From an uncultured Clostridia bacterium (lineage in GTDB: Bacteria; Bacillota; Clostridia; Peptostreptococcales; Anaerovoracaceae): 9,272 nt of DNA. The notes below the pieces were generated by a model. That model was not told the origin of the DNA, made no database searches, and saw nothing but the letters and a program-made list of their open reading frames with translations. Position 1 is the stretch's first letter; every line of letters begins with the position of its first letter. The stretch is taken from assembly GCA_934278965.1 (NCBI GenBank), contig CAKQWL010000164.1, positions 1 through 9,272 on the forward strand, read 5' to 3'. Positions 1 to 7,344 of the stretch are shown here, in pieces. A program made the translations under genes and the position numbers.

Positions 1-1
1 C

Positions 2-178
2 CATGTTGTCAAGAGGAAAAAGTTTGTGCTCGAACCGATGACGGTGGACGAAGCGATCGTTCAAATGGAACTTTTGCAGCACAATTTCTTTATTTTTCTC
101 AATGTCGAAACGGACTGTGTAAACCTTGTGTATCGGAGGAATGACAATAACTACGGCCTACTTGAAACGGTATCCTGA
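2..178 (+). CDS. hpf: Ribosome hibernation promoting factor, long form, C-terminal fragment
   Basis: This is the last 58 codons of a gene that starts before the window, ending in TGA at 176-178. The residues match the C-terminal dimerisation domain of long HPF (the S30AE C-terminal domain): KRKKF, then LEPMTVDEAIVQMELL, then HNFFIFLN, VYRRNDNNYGLLE and a short tail. In long HPF this domain pairs two 70S ribosomes into an inactive 100S dimer in stationary phase or stress. The N-terminal S30AE domain, which blocks the decoding site, lies outside the window. The reading frame is intact to its stop, and a strong terminator follows at once, so this gene is the end of its transcript and separate from the cdaA operon. 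The assignment rests on motif recognition and is firm for the family. Confidence 0.9.
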   Translation, partial: HVVKRKKFVLEPMTVDEAIVQMELLQHNFFIFLNVETDCVNLVYRRNDNNYGLLETVS

Positions 179-187
179 AAACGACAG

Positions 188-215
188 GGGGCGGATGAAA
201 AATCCGCCCCTTTTT
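188..215 (+). terminator. Rho-independent terminator of hpf
   Basis: A perfect 9-bp GC-rich stem (188-196 with 202-210; GGGGCGGAT against ATCCGCCCC) closes a GAAAA loop and is followed by five T residues (211-215), then CTTT. It begins 10 nt after the hpf stop codon. It separates hpf from the cdaA operon. Confidence 0.95.
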
Positions 216-239
216 CTTTGATTTTCATTCCCTTAGCTA

Positions 240-268
240 TTGTGCAAAATCCTCGTTTTTGTTAAAAT
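240..268 (+). promoter_or_regulatory. Likely sigma-A promoter of the cdaA-ybbR-glmM-glmS operon
   Basis: TTGTGC (240-245) and TAAAAT (263-268) are separated by exactly 17 nt in an AT-rich stretch between the hpf terminator and cdaA. The -10 matches five of six consensus bases; the -35 keeps only TTG. Transcription would start near 275 and leave a leader of about 24 nt, too short for a riboswitch. Found by eye only. Confidence 0.6.
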
Positions 269-298
269 GAAAGCAGCAAAAATGAAGGGGAACTTCTG

Positions 299-1144
299 AT
301 GAGGGAAATTTTTAGCGGTGTTTTTTCCGGGGTCGGCATTACAGATGTGATCGATATTTTGATCGTTGCTTTTGTAGTGTACAAAATCCTGGAATTTATC
401 AAGGAAACGAGGGCAGAGCAGCTGGTAAAGGGCCTGATCGTACTGATCGCGGTTACCTTTATTTCGGAGGTCTGTCATTTCTACACACTGAACTGGATCT
501 TGAGGAGCACACTGGCGCTCGGCGTAATTGCGCTGGTCATCGTGTTTCAGCCGGAACTTCGAAGGGGATTGGAGTATGTCGGAAGAAGCAAGCTGGTGCC
601 GAATAAATTCGGACAGATCGATAAAGAACGGGCCAAATTTATTACGACTGAGTTTGTGCGCGCGATGGAGAGCTTTTCTCAAACAAGGACTGGCGCGTTG
701 ATTGTGATCGAACGCGAAACGGCGCTGACCGATATCATCGAAACCGGTACGGTCGTTGACGCGGAAATCAGCGCGGAGATGTTGGGAAATATTTTTTATG
801 AGGGTGCACCGCTTCATGACGGAGCGGTTATTATTCGTGGGGACCGGATCCGCGCGGCCGGATGTGTGCTGCCGCTGACGCAGAACAAGACGCTTAGCAA
901 GGAACTCGGTACGCGGCACAGAGCCGGGATTGGAATTACGGAAAACTCCGATGCAATCGCGCTGATTGTCAGTGAAGAGACCGGTATTATTTCGATGGCG
1001 ATCGACGGAAAGCTTTCGAGATTCCTGGATATCCGCACCGTGGAAAAGACGCTTCTGAATCTGTACCTGGAATCGGACAGTGAGAATCGGTTTACTGAAT
1101 TGAAGAAAAATCTGCTGGGGAGGAGAAAAAATGCTGCGAAATAA
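299..1144 (+). CDS. cdaA: Diadenylate cyclase CdaA (c-di-AMP synthase)
   Basis: CdaA joins two ATP into cyclic di-AMP, the second messenger that controls potassium, osmolyte and wall homeostasis. The protein has 281 residues, the usual size. The first 85 or so residues are hydrophobic with about three membrane helices (near 14-31, 43-59 and 67-83). The cytoplasmic DAC domain follows, with GALIVIER at 132-139, the catalytic DGA motif at 174-176 (LHDGAVII) and the RHR motif at 206-208 (GTRHRAGIG). The ATG at 299 has GAAGGGG at 284-290, 8 nt upstream, and no better start precedes it. The 3' end overlaps ybbR by 14 nt, which implies translational coupling. In Firmicutes the family is known to bind YbbR/CdaR and GlmM, both encoded next. 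Metal-dependent activity, often Mn or Co, is known for the family. Nothing appears to be missing. Confidence 0.97.
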   Translation: MREIFSGVFSGVGITDVIDILIVAFVVYKILEFIKETRAEQLVKGLIVLIAVTFISEVCHFYTLNWILRSTLALGVIALVIVFQPELRRGLEYVGRSKLVPNKFGQIDKERAKFITTEFVRAMESFSQTRTGALIVIERETALTDIIETGTVVDAEISAEMLGNIFYEGAPLHDGAVIIRGDRIRAAGCVLPLTQNKTLSKELGTRHRAGIGITENSDAIALIVSEETGIISMAIDGKLSRFLDIRTVEKTLLNLYLESDSENRFTELKKNLLGRRKNAAK

Positions 1145-2081
1145 GACGGTGACGAAAATACTTTCTCTTCTGATCGCGGTGGCCTTGTGGGGATATGTGG
1201 TCTGGAACACCAATCCGATCATCGATACGACGATCCGGGATGTTCCGGTGCAGATTTTGAATGAATCTACCTTGGAGGAACGGGGATTAACAATCATTTC
1301 CGGGCCGGAAGGAGAATACAATGTCGATATCAAAGTATCCGGAAAGAAAAAAGACATCGGCAGTTTGAATACAGGGGATATTTTCGCGACGGCGGATGTC
1401 GGCGGCTACGGTGCGGGTGAAACGACCGTTGCGGTAAGGGTCAACACACTGGACAACATCTCGGTTGTTTCGATCAACCCGGGGAAGCTGACTTTTACGA
1501 TCGATACGATCGCATCGCAGGAAAAAGAAGTGCGGACGAACATCGGCGGGGAACTGCCGGATGGCATGGAGGTCGCGTCTTTGACACCTTCTTTGGAATC
1601 GGTGATGGTCAGCGGGGGGCAGACCTTGGTCGATAAAGTGGCCTATGTTCGGGCCGAACTCGCGGCAGAGGATGTTTCCGAAGGAGAAAACAAAGGGACG
1701 GTACAGCTGGTGCCGGTTGACGCGCACGGGGATCCCGTTGAAAAGGTAACGCTTTCGGAGGAAAGCACTGAGGTGACCGCTGTGCTTTACTATACCAAGA
1801 CCGTAGCACTTTCTGTCCGGAGTGTCGGAGAACCGGCAGAGAATGTGAGAACGACGCACTTGTCAGTACCGGAGAATATCACGGTGCGCGGAAGCAAAGC
1901 TGCACTTGCGGCTCTTTCGGAAATTCGGGGAACCGTGAATATTAACGGGATCTCGGAAGACAGTACGCTTCGGGCGGATCTGGAGCTTCCGAGCGGAATC
2001 TCCCTTTCCAGGACACAAAGAACGCCGGAGGTGACAGTAACAGTCGAAACGGCGGACGATACCGGCGATCAGACAGAATAA
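1131..2081 (+). CDS. cdaR: YbbR/CdaR-family membrane-anchored regulator of CdaA
   Basis: CdaR (YbbR) tunes diadenylate cyclase activity through contact in the membrane; whether it activates or inhibits depends on species and conditions. The 316-residue protein starts with one membrane helix (about 8-25, rich in L, I, V, A and W), with the bulk predicted outside the cell. Three YbbR-like repeats can be seen by eye: about 32-125 (with IKVSGKKKDI), 130-220 (with VMVSGGQTLVDKV) and 224-305 (with ITVRGSKAALA). Bacillus CdaR has about four repeats, so this is a shorter version. The tail (306-316) is acidic and polar. The ATG at 1131 has a strong GGGGAGGAG site at 1117-1125 inside the cdaA 3' end, and it overlaps cdaA by 14 nt. 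A 56-nt gap separates it from glmM. No catalytic role is expected. Confidence 0.92.
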   Translation: MLRNKTVTKILSLLIAVALWGYVVWNTNPIIDTTIRDVPVQILNESTLEERGLTIISGPEGEYNVDIKVSGKKKDIGSLNTGDIFATADVGGYGAGETTVAVRVNTLDNISVVSINPGKLTFTIDTIASQEKEVRTNIGGELPDGMEVASLTPSLESVMVSGGQTLVDKVAYVRAELAAEDVSEGENKGTVQLVPVDAHGDPVEKVTLSEESTEVTAVLYYTKTVALSVRSVGEPAENVRTTHLSVPENITVRGSKAALAALSEIRGTVNINGISEDSTLRADLELPSGISLSRTQRTPEVTVTVETADDTGDQTE

Positions 2082-2137
2082 AAAATGTCGGACAGCAGCG
2101 GTATTTGAGAAATAAAACAACGAAAGGAAAATTTTTC

Positions 2138-3487
2138 ATGGGAAAACTTTTCGGCACGGACGGGGTGAGGGGAATCGCCAATCAGGAACTCACGCCGGAG
2201 CTTGCTTTTCGCCTCGGAAAAGCCGGGGCACAGGTGCTTTCCGAGGGGGATCATCAGCCGGTCATTCTGATCGGAAAAGATACAAGAATTTCCGGTGATA
2301 TGCTGGAAGATGCACTCGCCGCAGGGATTTTGGCGATGGGAGGAAATGTCATCAAGGTCGGCGTTCTGCCGACACCGGCCATCGCTTATCTGGTGCGATA
2401 TTACCGTGCGGATGCCGGCGCGGTTATTTCTGCGTCGCATAATCCGTTTGAATATAACGGCATTAAATTTTTCAGCGGAGACGGTTTTAAGCTGGATGAC
2501 GCGCTGGAAGAGCGCATTGAAGAACTTGTCCTGGCTTCGGAGAATGTCGGGGAGCCGGTGACCGGCGCGAAACTCGGAAGGTGCTTGGAAGCCGATGAGG
2601 CGGCGCTGGAACATTACGCGGAATTCCTGAGAGGGACGATAGACTGCGATATTCGGGGCATGAAGCTGGTGATTGACTGCGCGAACGGCGCGTCCTACAA
2701 AGCGGCGGAGGCGGTGTATCGGGAGCTTGGCGCGGAACTTGTGCTTCTTGCCAATGAACCGGACGGTGTCAATATCAATGACGGCTGCGGTTCGACCCAC
2801 CCGGAGAAGCTGCAGCAGAAAGTGACGGAGACCGGAGCGGATCTCGGTCTTGCTTATGACGGGGATGCGGACCGGCTGATTGCAGTGGATGAAAAGGGGC
2901 GGATTATAGACGGTGATAAGCTGATCTGTATCTGCGCACGGATGCTCAAGGAGACCGGCAAATTGGCCGGAAACCGTGTGACCGCGACAGTAATGAGCAA
3001 TATCGGTTTTCATAAATATATCGAGAGCATGGGATGCACGGTGGATGTGACAGCGGTAGGTGACCGATATGTTTTGGAAAGCATGCGCAGGACGGGCTGC
3101 GTGATCGGCGGAGAACAGTCCGGGCATATTATTTTCCTGAATCATACGACAACCGGGGACGGTATTCTTTCCTCCCTGCAGCTGATTCAGGCAATCTGCC
3201 TGTTTGGAAAGAAACCGAGCGAGCTTGCCGATGAGATTGAAATTTATCCGCAAGTACTTCGGAATGCTTCCGTGAAGAACGAGAATAAAAAGAAATATCA
3301 GGAAGACGAAGAAATTCGCGCGGAAATCAAGCGGCTGGAAGGGCTGATGGAAGGGAAAGGCAGAGTCCTGATCCGCCCGTCCGGGACCGAACCGCTCGTT
3401 CGTGTTATGCTGGAGGGCAGTGATATCGAACAGATTACACGGCTTGCAGAGGACCTTGCAGGGCTTCTGACAAAACGGTTCGGCTAA
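2138..3487 (+). CDS. glmM: Phosphoglucosamine mutase GlmM
   Basis: GlmM interconverts glucosamine-6-phosphate and glucosamine-1-phosphate, the step before UDP-GlcNAc in peptidoglycan synthesis. From the ATG at 2138 it has 449 residues, the family norm, and opens with the conserved GKLFGTDGVRG. The phosphoserine loop is ISASHNP with Ser100, the metal loop is DGDADR (241-246), the sugar loop is GEQSGH (325-330) and the phosphate-binding loop is RPSGTEPLVRVM (413-424). All key residues are present. A TTG 11 codons upstream (2105) is in frame, but AAAGGA at 2123-2128, 9 nt before the ATG, and the family N-terminus favour 2138. In Bacillus, Lactococcus and Listeria GlmM binds CdaA and lowers c-di-AMP output, so the gene order fits a known physical complex. 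glmS follows after 45 nt. Confidence 0.97.
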   Translation: MGKLFGTDGVRGIANQELTPELAFRLGKAGAQVLSEGDHQPVILIGKDTRISGDMLEDALAAGILAMGGNVIKVGVLPTPAIAYLVRYYRADAGAVISASHNPFEYNGIKFFSGDGFKLDDALEERIEELVLASENVGEPVTGAKLGRCLEADEAALEHYAEFLRGTIDCDIRGMKLVIDCANGASYKAAEAVYRELGAELVLLANEPDGVNINDGCGSTHPEKLQQKVTETGADLGLAYDGDADRLIAVDEKGRIIDGDKLICICARMLKETGKLAGNRVTATVMSNIGFHKYIESMGCTVDVTAVGDRYVLESMRRTGCVIGGEQSGHIIFLNHTTTGDGILSSLQLIQAICLFGKKPSELADEIEIYPQVLRNASVKNENKKKYQEDEEIRAEIKRLEGLMEGKGRVLIRPSGTEPLVRVMLEGSDIEQITRLAEDLAGLLTKRFG

Positions 3488-3505
3488 AGGGTAAAGGGTA
3501 AAAGG
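3485..3505 (+). repeat. Three 7-nt tandem units across the glmM stop codon
   Basis: TAAAGGG (3485-3491) and TAAAGGG (3492-3498) are followed by TAAAAGG (3499-3505). The first unit holds the glmM stop. Because the period is 7, each unit puts TAA in a different reading frame, so all three frames are closed within 15 nt. It may be a chance slippage product in a purine-rich spacer. Confidence 0.6.
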
Positions 3506-3532
3506 TTTTGGTTAAAAGAGAGGAGAAAGATT

Positions 3533-5365
3533 ATGTGCGGTATTGTTGGATATGTCGGGAATGGCAGCGCGCGTGAGATTATTATAGATGGATTGAAAAA
3601 GCTGGAGTACAGAGGATACGATTCGTCGGGAATCGCGCTTTGCAGAAATGGAAAAATCGAGATCCGGAAGTGCGTCGGCAGGATCAGCAATCTGGAAGCG
3701 CTGCTCGGCAAAGAGAAGGAACTGGATGCTCATGTCGGAATCGGCCACACCAGGTGGGCGACGCACGGTGCTCCGTCGGATATCAACGCTCACCCGCATG
3801 CAAACGGGGACGGCAGCATTGCGATCGTTCATAACGGGATTATCGAAAATTATGTAGAGCTTAAAGAGTGGCTGGCCAGAGAACATGGGGTGACATTCCG
3901 TTCGGAAACGGACAGCGAGGTGATCGCGCATTTGGTCGGTGTGTTTTACAATGGGGATTTAGAGGACGCTGTTCACAAGGCAGTTGACCGGATGAGAGGC
4001 GCGTATGCGCTTTGCGTGATCGCGAAGGACGAACCGGATAAGATCGTGGCAGTGCGGAAGGATGCCCCTTTGATTGCCGGGATCGGTCACGGATGCAACT
4101 TTATCGCATCCGATACAGCGGCGTTCCTGAAGCACACGCGGGAAGCTTATTTGATCGAAAATAATGAAATGATTGTCGTGACTGCCGATCAGATCCGCAT
4201 TTACGATGCGGAGCACAAACCGGTCCATCGCGAAATCTTCCATATTACATGGGATGCGCATACCGCAGAGAAGGATGGGTATGACCATTTCATGCTGAAA
4301 GAAATTCATGAGCAGCCAAAGGGGCTCTACGAAACGCTTCATCGCCGGATTGATGAAAACGGTGAGATCGTTCTGGATGGCATTTCGATGACGAAAGAGG
4401 ATCTGGAGAATTTCAATAAGGTGTATATCATCGCCTGCGGCACGGCGTATCATGCGGGTTTGGTCGGGAAGACCGCCATTGAGAAGATGGCACAGATCCC
4501 GGTGGAGGTCGAGGTGGCGTCGGAGTTCCGTTATCGGGATCCGTTGGTGGATGAGAAGACCCTTTTCATCGCGATTTCGCAGTCCGGTGAAACGATGGAC
4601 ACACTGGCGGCGCTCCGAGAAGCAAAGAGCAAGGGAGCGAGAGTGCTTTCGGTCGTGAACGTTGTCGGATCCTCCGTTGCAAGGGAATCGGACGATGTTT
4701 TCTATACCTGGGCGGGACCGGAGATCGCAGTCGCTTCGACAAAGGCTTACACGACGCAGCTGATGTGTATGTACCTGATCGGTCTTTATATGGGACGGAC
4801 AAAAGGAACGATCGACGAGACCTATTACAAAAAATATATTGAAGCATTGACAGAAATCCCGACAAAGCTGGAGCAGGTGCTTCAGTCCGAACACAAAATC
4901 GAAACACTGGCAAAAGAGCTTTACAAGAGGGAGCAGGTCTTCTTTATCGGAAGAGGGCCGGATGCGGGAGTGGCTTCCGAGGGCTCGCTGAAGCTCAAGG
5001 AAATTTCGTATATCAACTCCTTTGCGATTGCGGCAGGTGAGTTGAAGCACGGAACGATTGCACTGATCGAGAACGATACGCTTGTCATTGCACTCGCAAT
5101 GCAGGATCGGCTTTTTGAAAAGATGCTTTCGAACATTCAGGAAGTAAAAGCAAGGGGAGCTTATGTAATCGGCCTGGCAAAGGAGGGCAACCGTGAGATC
5201 GAAAAGCAGGCGGATCAGGTTATTTATATTCCGGACTGCCCGGATGAAATCACACCGCTTCTCTCGGTGGTGCCGCTGCAGCTTTTGGCGTATTATGTTG
5301 CGAAAGAGAGAGGATGCGATATTGATAAACCAAAGAATCTTGCAAAGTCGGTGGTCGTAGAATAG
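3533..5365 (+). CDS. glmS: Glutamine-fructose-6-phosphate aminotransferase (isomerising) GlmS
   Basis: GlmS uses glutamine to convert fructose-6-phosphate to glucosamine-6-phosphate, the committed step into amino-sugar synthesis. At 610 residues it is full length. The N-terminal glutaminase domain (about 2-225) has the nucleophile Cys2 (MCGIVGY), EYRGYDSSGIA (25-35), HTRWATHG (72-79) and RSETDSE (123-129). Two SIS sugar isomerase domains follow: about 285-420 with CGTAYHAG and ISQSGETMDT, and about 455-595 with GSLKLKEISY, AGELKHG and the DKPKNLAKSVVVE C-terminus. The loop between KEISY and AGELKHG reads INSFAIA, where homologues usually carry His and Glu (IHxEA), so Asn496 and Phe498 counted with Met1 (495 and 497 without it) are unusual. 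AGGAG at 3521-3525 precedes the ATG. The 45-nt gap after glmM leaves no room for a glmS ribozyme. A terminator ends the operon. Confidence 0.97.
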   Translation: MCGIVGYVGNGSAREIIIDGLKKLEYRGYDSSGIALCRNGKIEIRKCVGRISNLEALLGKEKELDAHVGIGHTRWATHGAPSDINAHPHANGDGSIAIVHNGIIENYVELKEWLAREHGVTFRSETDSEVIAHLVGVFYNGDLEDAVHKAVDRMRGAYALCVIAKDEPDKIVAVRKDAPLIAGIGHGCNFIASDTAAFLKHTREAYLIENNEMIVVTADQIRIYDAEHKPVHREIFHITWDAHTAEKDGYDHFMLKEIHEQPKGLYETLHRRIDENGEIVLDGISMTKEDLENFNKVYIIACGTAYHAGLVGKTAIEKMAQIPVEVEVASEFRYRDPLVDEKTLFIAISQSGETMDTLAALREAKSKGARVLSVVNVVGSSVARESDDVFYTWAGPEIAVASTKAYTTQLMCMYLIGLYMGRTKGTIDETYYKKYIEALTEIPTKLEQVLQSEHKIETLAKELYKREQVFFIGRGPDAGVASEGSLKLKEISYINSFAIAAGELKHGTIALIENDTLVIALAMQDRLFEKMLSNIQEVKARGAYVIGLAKEGNREIEKQADQVIYIPDCPDEITPLLSVVPLQLLAYYVAKERGCDIDKPKNLAKSVVVE

Positions 5366-5373
5366 AAAAACGG

Positions 5374-5403
5374 AAAACCGGTGCCGCGGTGCGCCGGTTT
5401 TTT
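5374..5403 (+). terminator. Rho-independent terminator after glmS
   Basis: An 11-bp stem (5374-5384 with 5391-5401, AAAACCGGTGC against GCGCCGGTTTT, one T-G wobble) closes a CGCGGT loop and ends in six T residues (5398-5403). It starts 8 nt after the glmS stop. The ribosome site of the sensor kinase gene begins 1 nt after the T run, so the same hairpin may also limit kinase expression. The A run on the left arm could give weak function in the other direction, but no minus-strand gene is present. Confidence 0.92.
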
Positions 5404-5421
5404 CAAGGAACGAAAAAGAAA

Positions 5422-6519
5422 ATGGAAGCGAAATTAGTACAGTTTTTGAAAAACAGCTTACTTACTTTGGCATTTTTGACACTTGCGTTTTATGGTTCCG
5501 TGCTGCTGCTTGGACATACCGGAAAGGAAAATGCCTCAACCCTTTTGTTCATTGTCGCGATTGTATTGATTGCACGGTACACAGACGGATATTTTTACGG
5601 GTTTGCGGCGTCTCTGATTAGTATGATTTTAGTCAATTATGCGTTCATGTATCCGTATGAGGTATTTACGATGTCGATTACGGGGTATCCGGTAGTCGGC
5701 GGAAGTTTTCTTGCGGCGTCGGCAACTGTTTCGGCGGTTACGACAAGGCTGCGGCGGGAAATCGAGCAAAATGAAGAGTTGTTTCGTGAACGGACAGAAA
5801 TGCGGCTGGATGCCGCCAAAAGCAAAACACGGGAAAACCTGCTGCGGGCTATTTCGCATGACCTGCGAACTCCGCTGACCGCGATCCTCGGAGCGAGTTC
5901 TGTGATTGAAGAGAATTACGATCGTTTGACTCGGGAAGAGGTCGTTCAATTTGCACAGGGCATCAGTACCGATGCGCAGTGGTTGATTGACTTGGTGGAG
6001 AATTTGCTTTCTGTAACACGCGTAAACGGAAAAGGCGCAAAAATTGTTAAGCGAAATGAGATTTTTGAGGAGATTATTGCGGAAACAGTCTACAAGCTCC
6101 GAAAGCGATTTCCGGATCATACGATCTCCGTAGAAGTTCCGAGTGAGGTCCTTGTCGTACCGATGGATTCGATCCTGATCCAGCAGGTGGTTTTTAATCT
6201 GGTGGAGAATGCGATCAAGCATTCCGAAAGCGAGGAGTGTATTGAAGTGCGGCTTCTGCGGAAAGACAGCATGGCGGTATTTGAGGTGCGGGACCATGGA
6301 AAAGGAATCCGTTTTGAAAATGTTGACCGTCTGATTGACAATGTAGCGCAGAATACCGAAGAGGCATCGGATTCAACGCGGGGGCTTGGACTTGGTCTTT
6401 CGGTTTGCCGGAGTATTATCAAGGCGCATGGCGGATTTTTGGAGGCGGAGAATCTGGAAGAGGGCGGCGCTGTATTCCGATTTGGATTGGCGCTGAGCAA
6501 AAATACTTTGTCGGAATGA
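5422..6519 (+). CDS. Short KdpD-like sensor histidine kinase (DUF4118, HisKA, HATPase)
   Basis: This is a membrane histidine kinase of 365 residues resembling the C-terminal half of KdpD. Residues 11-107 carry the DUF4118 membrane region (about four helices, with ARYTDGYFYG at 51-60 and VNYAFMYPYEVF at 71-82). A linker helix follows, then the HisKA H-box ISHDLRTPLTAILGASS with phospho-acceptor His146, the N-box Asn263 (VENAIKH), the G1 box DHGKGI (291-296) and the G2 box GLGLGLS (321-327). All catalytic boxes are intact. The KdpD sensor and USP domains and the GAF domain of full KdpD (about 900 residues) are absent. A GTG at 5389 is in frame but lies inside the terminator stem, so the ATG at 5422 with AAGGAA at 5405-5410 is preferred. 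The partner regulator starts 34 nt downstream. Its signal is unknown; potassium or osmotic stress is a family-based guess. Confidence 0.9.
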   Translation: MEAKLVQFLKNSLLTLAFLTLAFYGSVLLLGHTGKENASTLLFIVAIVLIARYTDGYFYGFAASLISMILVNYAFMYPYEVFTMSITGYPVVGGSFLAASATVSAVTTRLRREIEQNEELFRERTEMRLDAAKSKTRENLLRAISHDLRTPLTAILGASSVIEENYDRLTREEVVQFAQGISTDAQWLIDLVENLLSVTRVNGKGAKIVKRNEIFEEIIAETVYKLRKRFPDHTISVEVPSEVLVVPMDSILIQQVVFNLVENAIKHSESEECIEVRLLRKDSMAVFEVRDHGKGIRFENVDRLIDNVAQNTEEASDSTRGLGLGLSVCRSIIKAHGGFLEAENLEEGGAVFRFGLALSKNTLSE

Positions 6520-6553
6520 CGAAAAAGTGCACAAGAGAAAGGAAGGAAAGCTA

Positions 6554-7267
6554 ATGGGAGGGAGAAAACAGGAGAAAAGGGTGATTCTTGTGGTGGAGGA
6601 TGACATCTCCATCCGCAATTTTATCTGCAGCACGCTGGAAGAAGAGTATCGCCCGGTGGTTGCTTCGAGCGGGGAGGAAGCGAGAACGCTTTTGATTGCG
6701 CAGGGACCGGATTTGGTACTGCTGGATCTCGGACTCCCGGATATGGATGGAACAGAATTGATTCGTTGGGTGCGGGAATGGAGTACAGTGCCGATCATCG
6801 TTGTGTCCGCACGCGGCCGGGAAGAAGACAAGGTGAAAGCATTGGATTTTGGTGCGGATGATTATATCACGAAACCGTTCGGGCTTTCGGAATTGACGGC
6901 AAGGATCCGAACCGCGATGCGGCATGCGGATCGGATTGCTTCTGGGACGGGCATGGCGGACGCAGAAATTGTCCGCGTCGGGGATTTGACGATTGACATC
7001 GGCAAACGCCGTGTAACGATCGGAGATAAAGAAATCCGTTTCACGATGATTGAATACAAAATTGTGTCACTGCTCGCCAAGCAGGTCGGACGGGTGCTTA
7101 CTTATGACACGATTATTAAGGAAATCTGGGGACCGTACGCGTCAAGCGATAACCAGATCCTCCGTGTCAACATGGCGAACATCCGTCGGAAATTGGAGGA
7201 AAATCCCGCGGAACCGAAGTATATTGTGACCGAACTGGGTGTCGGATATCGGATGCTGGAAAAGTGA
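6554..7267 (+). CDS. kdpE: KdpE-like OmpR-family response regulator
   Basis: This is a DNA-binding response regulator of 237 residues, very likely the partner of the kinase just upstream. The receiver domain (about 8-120) has the acidic pocket EDD (15-17), phospho-acceptor Asp58 in LLDLGLPDMDG, the switch Ser85 in VVSARGREEDKVKAL and Lys107 in DYITKPFG. The last two stretches are typical of KdpE. The winged-helix output domain (about 138-235) carries FTMIEYKIVSLLA, LRVNMANIRRKLE and ELGVGYRML. The ATG at 6554 has GGAAGGA at 6541-6547, 6 nt upstream, and fits the family N-terminus better than an in-frame GTG at 6527. No kdpFABC or other potassium transporter gene is in the window, so its target cannot be read; mntP, 77 nt downstream with no terminator between, is one candidate. 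The kdpE symbol is by similarity only. Confidence 0.88.
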   Translation: MGGRKQEKRVILVVEDDISIRNFICSTLEEEYRPVVASSGEEARTLLIAQGPDLVLLDLGLPDMDGTELIRWVREWSTVPIIVVSARGREEDKVKALDFGADDYITKPFGLSELTARIRTAMRHADRIASGTGMADAEIVRVGDLTIDIGKRRVTIGDKEIRFTMIEYKIVSLLAKQVGRVLTYDTIIKEIWGPYASSDNQILRVNMANIRRKLEENPAEPKYIVTELGVGYRMLEK

Positions 7268-7344
7268 TATAGAGTAGACAGAGTAATGAGAATAGAGGAT
7301 ACAGGCACTGGAAACAGAAGGGAAAGGGAAGAAATAGAAAAGTC

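Noticed and set aside
233..1357. Open frame of 374 codons on the minus strand opposite cdaA
   Set aside because: It is antisense to a gene with clear family motifs, has basic low-complexity composition typical of shadow frames and runs through the hpf-cdaA promoter region.
1495..1516. Cluster of CGATCG sites, also frequent elsewhere in the window
   Set aside because: They fall mostly in coding sequence and follow from frequent ACG/GCG-ATC-G codon junctions.
2069..3253. Open frame of 394 codons on the minus strand opposite glmM
   Set aside because: Shadow of glmM; no recognisable domain and no ribosome site pattern fitting the strand.
3959..5050. Open frame of 363 codons on the minus strand opposite glmS
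   Set aside because: Shadow of glmS with Arg, His and Cys-rich composition and no family resemblance.
5298..5327. Possible kinase promoter inside the glmS 3' end (TTGCGA, 18 nt, TTGATA)
   Set aside because: Both hexamers are poor, and a transcript from it would still meet the terminator hairpin; too weak to list.
7275..7303. Possible mntP promoter (TAGACA, 17 nt, GATACA)
   Set aside because: Only three of six -10 bases match and the region is purine-rich, so chance matches are likely.
7268..7344. Manganese riboswitch (yybP-ykoY) before mntP
   Set aside because: The gap is only 77 nt, purine-rich and without the paired stems that the element needs.
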